From positions 4,459,001 through 4,523,000 of the forward strand of contig NZ_CP036132.1 of assembly GCF_018742245.1 (NCBI RefSeq): 64,000 bases of DNA, given 5' to 3'. Origin of the DNA: Bacillus mycoides. GTDB lineage: Bacteria > Bacillota > Bacilli > Bacillales > Bacillaceae_G. Position numbers and translations under genes: made by a program. Shown here piece by piece: positions 59,114 to 64,000 of the stretch. Numbering within the stretch: position 1 is the stretch's first letter; every line of letters starts with the position of its first letter. The notes under the pieces are model-generated. The model was not told the DNA's origin and did no database searches. It saw only the letters and a list, made by a program, of their open reading frames with translations.

Positions 59114-59861
59114 ATTGATCAACTAACTTCTTCACTACCGCTAATAGTTCGCAAACATCTTCTACTTTCGTATTGCCAGTTTCTTTATCAATAATAGAAG
59201 AGTACACATGCGGGATAACTTGCTCTACGTTTGCTTCAAGCGCAATACGTACAATTGTTTCAAAGTTCTCTTTATCAATTCCGCCTGTTGGCTCTAATGC
59301 GAATCCTTCTTCCGCACAAGCTTTCGCAACTGCGCGATATTCTTCTTCATGAGCCAAACCTTTCATCGGGAAGTATTTCAATGAATTTCCGCCCATATCA
59401 CGTACAAGTGCGATCGCTGTTTTAATTGGAACGATCGCCTTTTCTTCTCCAGCCGCACTTATTGGCCCAGTAGAAATATTTACGTAACCTACTTTCCCTG
59501 TTGGTGATACTAAACTATTAATCCAGCTATCTTTTCCGCCAAGATTTGCGCGCGTTGCCCCAACTGAAGGGAACACTTGGTTAATATGACTACCAGGATA
59601 ATACTTCGCAATTTCAGCTACAACCGCCGCTTGACGATTATCTCCAGCACCTAGTCCGATTGATACAGCGTCATCAATTTCTTTTCCGTATGCTTTCATC
59701 GCTGTAACTGCTTCTTCTACTGTCGGATAATCTTTTGATAAAACGCCGACTACTACATAACCTTCTGCTGCTTCAAAAATGTCTTTCGCATTTCGGATAT
59801 TGTTCGCTAATACATTTAATGCCACGCGGCCTTTATAAAAACGTTTTTGAATGTTTGTCAT
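59106..59861 (-). CDS. KDGP aldolase (DgaF-like)
   Basis: A protein of 251 residues: VALNVLANNIRNAKDIFEAA at the N-terminus, AVSIGLGAGDN, NISTGPISAAGE, and LKYFPMKGLA with the likely Schiff-base Lys, then EPTGGIDKENF. It resembles DgaF, which cleaves 2-keto-3-deoxy-6-phosphogluconate to pyruvate and glyceraldehyde 3-phosphate. It begins one base after the ammonia-lyase stop codon. GGGGGAAA precedes the ATG. Confidence 0.88.
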   Translation of the reverse strand: MTNIQKRFYKGRVALNVLANNIRNAKDIFEAAEGYVVVGVLSKDYPTVEEAVTAMKAYGKEIDDAVSIGLGAGDNRQAAVVAEIAKYYPGSHINQVFPSVGATRANLGGKDSWINSLVSPTGKVGYVNISTGPISAAGEEKAIVPIKTAIALVRDMGGNSLKYFPMKGLAHEEEYRAVAKACAEEGFALEPTGGIDKENFETIVRIALEANVEQVIPHVYSSIIDKETGNTKVEDVCELLAVVKKLVDQYA

Positions 59862-59862
59862 T

Positions 59863-60966
59863 TTAGTTTCCCCCTACAATTTCTCTCATTTTTTCTTCAA
59901 TCACATGTATATCATCACCTTGAAGTGGACGTGGATCAATATCAAAGAACCCTTGTCTTACTCCGTAATCACGTGTGTAAATTGCGATTTCCCCTTCGCG
60001 TAACGCGGTCACAACATCTTTTGCAGTTTTATTTAATTCGTTCTCGTTAATATGGATACGTGCTCTAAAAATTGCTCTTCCAGCTTCATCTTGAACGATT
60101 GTTACATTTACACCGTTTAACTCTTTCAGCGGCATAAGTACTTGCAACAATTCTTTTTCTTGTTCACTCTTATCTTCTTTCACTCCGTATTCATCCAGTG
60201 CTTGAAGTAAACCGAAAGTCGTCTCTTTCCCAACTTTCATACTTCTTCCGATGCAATGTAATTGCACCTTTAGCCATTCAATATATTTTCGTTTACCGCC
60301 AACAATACCAGAAGTAGGTCCTTCAATCGCCTTTGAACCGCTATAAATTGCTAGATCTGAATACTTCACATATTTTTGAATGTCTTCTTCAGCTGCCGCA
60401 TCAACGATAAGTGGTACATTATTTCGCTGTGCAACTTCCCATGCTTCTTCAACAGAAATCATATTTTTTTGCACTGCATGATGGGATTTTACATAAAGAA
60501 TAGCTGCTGTATTTTCACCAATCCCATCTTCAATATGCTCTGCTTTCCCTTCATTTGCGTAACCTACTTCAACGAGCTTACCGCCGCCTAAATAAATCAT
60601 CGTTTCAACAGGAGCACCGTATTGTACGTTATGACCTTTCAGCATGATCACTTCATTTTTCACAATAACCTCTTGATGAAGCCGTTCACTTTTACGACGA
60701 TTTCCTCCTGTCACAATACCAGCGATAGAAAGCGCAATTCCGCTCGATGCTGAGTTCACAACAACTGCTGCCTCTGAATCTAGAATGCTAGCAATATGGT
60801 CTCCCGCTTTATCTACTAAATCTGCAATCTCTACATAATTTTGTCCGCCATGTTTCATCGCATCCATGACTGTATTTGTCGGAGCGGATACACCTAAAAT
60901 ACTCATTCTGCCGCTCGCATTAATTACACGTTTTAATCCATACTTAGCATTCAATGAATGCCCCAT
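59863..60966 (-). CDS. PLP-dependent ammonia-lyase (DgaE/SelA-like)
   Basis: A protein of 367 residues of the SelA-like fold. The PLP lysine is in IYSGSKAIEGPTSGIVGG; SAASGIA-like VVNSASSGIALSIAGIVTG binds the phosphate. DgaE is D-glucosaminate-6-phosphate ammonia-lyase, which gives a keto-deoxy sugar acid and ammonia. Since a sugar kinase follows, the substrate here may be unphosphorylated. AGGGG precedes the ATG, which lies within the end of the deacetylase gene. Confidence 0.85.
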   Translation of the reverse strand: MGHSLNAKYGLKRVINASGRMSILGVSAPTNTVMDAMKHGGQNYVEIADLVDKAGDHIASILDSEAAVVVNSASSGIALSIAGIVTGGNRRKSERLHQEVIVKNEVIMLKGHNVQYGAPVETMIYLGGGKLVEVGYANEGKAEHIEDGIGENTAAILYVKSHHAVQKNMISVEEAWEVAQRNNVPLIVDAAAEEDIQKYVKYSDLAIYSGSKAIEGPTSGIVGGKRKYIEWLKVQLHCIGRSMKVGKETTFGLLQALDEYGVKEDKSEQEKELLQVLMPLKELNGVNVTIVQDEAGRAIFRARIHINENELNKTAKDVVTALREGEIAIYTRDYGVRQGFFDIDPRPLQGDDIHVIEEKMREIVGGN

Positions 60967-62044
60967 TGATTACAACCCCTTTCGTATCAATTCTTCTTTC
61001 AGCAATGCGCTGATCCCCTTCTGAATCAATTAACGTAATCGGTTCATCTTTAACCGTAAACAAAGTTAAGTTCGCAATATCCCCTTCTTGAATGCGGCCA
61101 AGCTCTGGTTTTTTCAGCCACTCTGCCGCATTTTTCGTAACCGCATCAATTACTTCTTCAAGCGTGTAACCTAAGTAAAGGAATTTCGAAAGAACGTTAG
61201 CCATACTATAAACTGGACCATGTATACGGTTCTTCCGGTAAATATCTGTACTAATTGTATTAAAGGCAATACCGTGACGCTTCGCTGCCTCTGCTACTTT
61301 AAAAGAAAAGCTAGCATTACCATGCCCAACATCTAAATGCACGCCGCGATTCACTGCATCGATTAACACTGGTAGCGGTTTTCCTTCTTCATCAAATAAA
61401 TTATTTTCTTTCCCGTTTAAGTAATGTGTAATCACATCATCTTTTTCTAGAAGTGGTACGACTTCCTCTATACGTGGAGGCGCTGAACCGATATGTACCA
61501 TAATTGGTAATGATGTTTCGCTAGATAACGAGCGAGCCACGTGCAGCGGTTCAATTCCGCTATCACAAACAACACTTTTACTCATTCTCGCTTTTAACCC
61601 AACGATTACATCTTTATACTTTTCTACTGCATCTATTACTTTCTCTTTATCTATCCATTCCATATTGGATAATTCATCAATTCGTTTCAAACCGATGCGA
61701 GAAATATTTAAAAAGGCAAATAAATTCGTTTTTGCCTGCTCTCTACTTAATACTAAATCCGCAATGCGATCAGCTCCGCAGCTTCCCGCATCAACAATTG
61801 TCGTTACCCCTTGCTTAACGCCAATTTTATCCACCTCATCGCCATACGGATCAAACTCTGGAAAAGCATGAACGTGCAAATCAATCCATCCACTCGATAC
61901 GTAAGTACCTGCGTAATCAAGAACCTTTCCACCTTCGCCAAAACCAGCTTTCGTCATCTGTGCGATTTTATTATTTTCAACTACAATGTCAATCTCTTCC
62001 CCGTTCACACGTTTCACATTACGTAGCACGAATCGTTCTGTCAT
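60944..62044 (-). CDS. Amidohydrolase/deacetylase, dihydroorotase-like
   Basis: A protein of 366 residues with the amidohydrolase HxH motif in WIDLHVHAFPEFDPYGD, the bridging Lys in DVIVGLKARMSKS, metal-binding His in LPIMVHIGSAPP and ITHYLNGKEN, and the catalytic Asp in TISTDIY or DVGHG. It should remove an acyl group from an N-acyl amino sugar acid to feed the ammonia-lyase. It is first in the operon; GGTGGAAA precedes the ATG. Confidence 0.85.
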   Translation of the reverse strand: MTERFVLRNVKRVNGEEIDIVVENNKIAQMTKAGFGEGGKVLDYAGTYVSSGWIDLHVHAFPEFDPYGDEVDKIGVKQGVTTIVDAGSCGADRIADLVLSREQAKTNLFAFLNISRIGLKRIDELSNMEWIDKEKVIDAVEKYKDVIVGLKARMSKSVVCDSGIEPLHVARSLSSETSLPIMVHIGSAPPRIEEVVPLLEKDDVITHYLNGKENNLFDEEGKPLPVLIDAVNRGVHLDVGHGNASFSFKVAEAAKRHGIAFNTISTDIYRKNRIHGPVYSMANVLSKFLYLGYTLEEVIDAVTKNAAEWLKKPELGRIQEGDIANLTLFTVKDEPITLIDSEGDQRIAERRIDTKGVVINGAFIEC

Positions 62045-62154
62045 TGTATTTCCACCCTTTTCTATAAGAAGCCATAAGAATACGCTTACATTAAAGTTTC
62101 ATTTTTATATCTCTTTCTCATATTTAGAGTAGCACGAAAAAAACGAAAAGTAAA

Positions 62155-62166
62155 TATAACGTTATA
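62155..62166. promoter_or_regulatory. Palindrome upstream of the operon, possible GntR operator
   Basis: TATAACGTTATA is a perfect 12-bp palindrome about 110 bases before the first gene of the operon. Short AT-rich palindromes are common HutC/GntR sites. Binding by the operon's own GntR protein is inferred. Confidence 0.5.
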
Positions 62167-62279
62167 ATGTTTAAATGTAAATTGTTTCGTTCTGTTAAAG
62201 AAGATTATAAATTAAAATCAACATTTTGGTGAGAGTTCCCAGTAAATATCAGGACAACCTATAAGCAGGAGGGATGTCC

Positions 62280-63509
62280 TTGGGATTTCGAATTTTATTA
62301 TTTATAATCTTAATCACTTTGTATTTACCAATGACGGTTAGCGCAGATGCCCCACCACTCACTGCTGCATTTATTCGTGACCATCAGCTATGGATTAAAA
62401 AAAGAAATCAAGAAATACAAATCACAAAGAATCAATATGTGTATTCTCCAAAATGGTCGTATGATGGTAGGTTTCTTGGTTATATTGATAGTGATGAAAA
62501 GGGGGAAAAATCTAACCTATTCATTTATGATACTAAGGAGAAAATAAGCTATCAGCCTTATGTACAGGTCGTAACCTCTGACTTTAAATGGGCTCCTAAC
62601 AAAAATCAATTGGCCTACACTGATCAAGGTGTATTAAACGTTACAAAAATAAAGAATGGTCGCCCACAAGGGTTTGAAAATGTATCACTTGGGATCAGTG
62701 ATTTCGAATGGTTCCCGAACGGAAAAGAATTTATCGTTTCCTCACACTCCTGCTTGCGTCCTACTGGATGGGGTCCAATCCCACTTTATAGAATTCAAGT
62801 AGATGCAAATCTTGCTAAAGATAAAATAACACCTTTTTATACGATTCAAACAAATGAAACTGATTTATTTGCGATTGGTACTAACTATTTTAAGTGGAGT
62901 TCTGATGGAAAGTGGGTTAGCTTTTTGGCCACTCCTACTGCTTCCTTGTCAATGGATAGCAATACGTTATGTGTTATCTCATCAAAAGGGAAACACTTTC
63001 AAGCGATTGGTGAAATGCTAGGATTCAAAGATTGGATAAAGTGGGCTCCATCAGCCAATCAACTGGCCTATATTTCAGGAGAAGGAAGATTTTTTGTTGA
63101 AAATAAGAAAACCACAGTTGCAGATATACTGACATCAAAGCAACAAAAGGAATACACACCTGTAGGTTATGTAGACCTTGATTTGGAATGGTTCTCACCA
63201 GACAAAGTGATTGTGGCTCGTGCAAAGGAGAACAAAGAATGGACGGAAGGGCCTGTTCCGCCGATGATCACAACGCTTTATATTATTAATATAAAAACAG
63301 AAGAACAAAAACAAATCTCCTCCCCAAAAAAGAATGAACTTGATGAAGATCCTCAAGTTGTTGGATCTTATCTTACTTGGTTTCGTAAGAAGACAAATGT
63401 ATATAAAGGTGATGTCTGGGTGAAGGATGGTTTACATGGTCAAGAATATATATGGCTGAAGAATATTGATGAGGCTCCAACCTTTTTTACTCTGAATGAA
63501 AGCCGTTGA
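62280..63509 (+). CDS. Secreted TolB-like beta-propeller protein
   Basis: A protein of about 409 residues. The first 25 residues (ILLFIILITLYLPMTVSADA) are a signal peptide. The mature part has repeated blade motifs of the TolB/WD40-like type: YSPKWSYDGRFLGYID, FKWAPNKNQLAYTD, FEWFPNGKEFIVSS, FKWSSDGKWVSFLA, IKWAPSANQLAYIS, LEWFSPDKVIVAR. That gives about six blades. The TTG at 62280 fits AGGAGGG best; the ATG at 62274 is only one base past it. It stands alone. No enzymatic domain is visible. Confidence 0.82.
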   Translation: MGFRILLFIILITLYLPMTVSADAPPLTAAFIRDHQLWIKKRNQEIQITKNQYVYSPKWSYDGRFLGYIDSDEKGEKSNLFIYDTKEKISYQPYVQVVTSDFKWAPNKNQLAYTDQGVLNVTKIKNGRPQGFENVSLGISDFEWFPNGKEFIVSSHSCLRPTGWGPIPLYRIQVDANLAKDKITPFYTIQTNETDLFAIGTNYFKWSSDGKWVSFLATPTASLSMDSNTLCVISSKGKHFQAIGEMLGFKDWIKWAPSANQLAYISGEGRFFVENKKTTVADILTSKQQKEYTPVGYVDLDLEWFSPDKVIVARAKENKEWTEGPVPPMITTLYIINIKTEEQKQISSPKKNELDEDPQVVGSYLTWFRKKTNVYKGDVWVKDGLHGQEYIWLKNIDEAPTFFTLNESR

Positions 63510-63582
63510 GAAGATGTTAATTAAAATATTCTTCATATAAAGATTACTTTTTCTATTATTAAAAATTGTACCTGTTCCTCTA

Positions 63583-63626
63583 GTTTGATTCTCCCATTAC
63601 AAAACGTTATCATGGGAGAATCAAAC
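63583..63626. terminator. Terminator between the propeller gene and the carboxypeptidase gene
   Basis: The arms GTTTGATTCTCCCAT and ATGGGAGAATCAAAC are followed by a short T-run. It serves the two convergent genes. Confidence 0.8.
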
Positions 63627-63644
63627 TTTACTTCAAAGAAACAC

Positions 63645-64000
63645 CTATTCCTGAACCGTCACAATAACCCCGTCCATATTGTTCCCCGAGATTTCATACT
63701 GCTTATTCACCGGAACATTCACGTTCATACGATCTGAAACTTTATAATAAGAAACCGTATATTTCTTACCTTCCACATCCGTTGAGATCTCTTTTTTCTC
63801 TTTTAGAAAGTCCAAGTATTCCTCTAATGTAATTTTCTCTTTTTGCATAATCGCACTATGAGGTAAGCCTACATAGCGTATATGCCATGGCTCATATTGA
63901 ATACCCGTAATATTACTTTTATTTTTCGGATAACGTAAAACAAATCCATATTTCCAGACGTTCTCTTCAATCCATTTTCCTTCAGGAGCCTTCTCCATTT
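63645..64000 (-). CDS. VanY-type D-alanyl-D-alanine carboxypeptidase, C-terminal part
   Basis: The gene runs off the right edge of the window. The visible 118 residues include APEGKWIEENVWKYGFVLRY and YEPWHIRYVG; the His of PWH is a zinc ligand in M15B (VanY/LdcB) peptidases. These trim the D-Ala from peptidoglycan stem peptides outside the membrane. After the catalytic part an unusual tail of about 60 residues follows (SYYKVSDRMNVNVPVNKQYE). The N-terminal half is not visible. Confidence 0.85.
   Translation of the reverse strand, partial: MEKAPEGKWIEENVWKYGFVLRYPKNKSNITGIQYEPWHIRYVGLPHSAIMQKEKITLEEYLDFLKEKKEISTDVEGKKYTVSYYKVSDRMNVNVPVNKQYEISGNNMDGVIVTVQE

Overview
The window is AT-rich, densely coding chromosomal DNA from a member of the Bacillus cereus group. 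Evidence for this is gene order shared with the Bacillus subtilis ytlACD - ytkD - luxS - yidD - ytiB - ythAB region, spore proteins (a GerPF-like protein and a YjcZ-like protein), the B. anthracis-type pair BasI (LPNTA sorting signal) plus class D sortase, and a folded intergenic repeat that resembles the bcr1 elements of this group. No tRNA, rRNA, CRISPR array, prophage or intact insertion sequence was seen.

Layout. 1-2.1 kb: end of a nitrate/sulfonate/thiamine-precursor type ABC importer (ytlA-ytlC-ytlD). 2.1-8.7 kb: a HExxH lipoprotein, a HAD phosphatase, the Nudix enzyme YtkD, YtzI, a tandem array of five tiny paralogous membrane proteins (one frameshifted, one with no normal start codon), a relic of a phospho-beta-glucosidase, luxS, yidD and a beta-carbonic anhydrase. 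8.9-11.3 kb: cytochrome bd oxidase. 11.4-14.9 kb: GerPF-like, DUF218 and YitT proteins, and a dispersed repeat. 14.9-17.5 kb: a PspA/DUF350/DUF4178/DUF4247 envelope operon. 18.4-20.9 kb: feoA-feoB plus a small Cys-rich partner behind a Fur box. 21-21.9 kb: a TPP riboswitch and thiT. 22-25.9 kb: two-component system, class D sortase and its LPNTA substrate BasI. 26.6-28.6 kb: a bcr1-like element, hpt and a lipid kinase. 28.6-31.3 kb: an immunity-type trio (DUF4261, Imm33-DUF4262, DUF2199) lying between the lipid kinase and a decayed copy of that kinase's 3' end.

31.4-57 kb is dominated by cell-envelope stress genes. It holds three BceAB/FtsX-type ABC modules, an operon for a phospholipid-type methyltransferase, DedA and an OmpR/histidine-kinase pair, an orphan MreC, a YxeA protein, an AraC/GyrI regulator, an ABC exporter, an SdpR-SdpI-SdpI immunity unit with no toxin genes, and a BceRS pair followed by three permeases that share one ATPase. 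Two promoters here (34.5 and 39.7 kb) have the same arrangement of TTAAGAAA repeats and -10 box, which suggests a common response regulator.

57.3-62 kb: an amino-sugar-acid catabolic operon (deacetylase, PLP ammonia-lyase, KDGP aldolase, sugar kinase, GntR regulator). The window ends with a secreted beta-propeller-like protein and the C-terminal end of a VanY-type carboxypeptidase.

Starts were moved from the longest open frame to a codon with a proper Shine-Dalgarno (SD) sequence wherever the sequence allowed it. All family names rest on motif recognition from memory; no database search was run.
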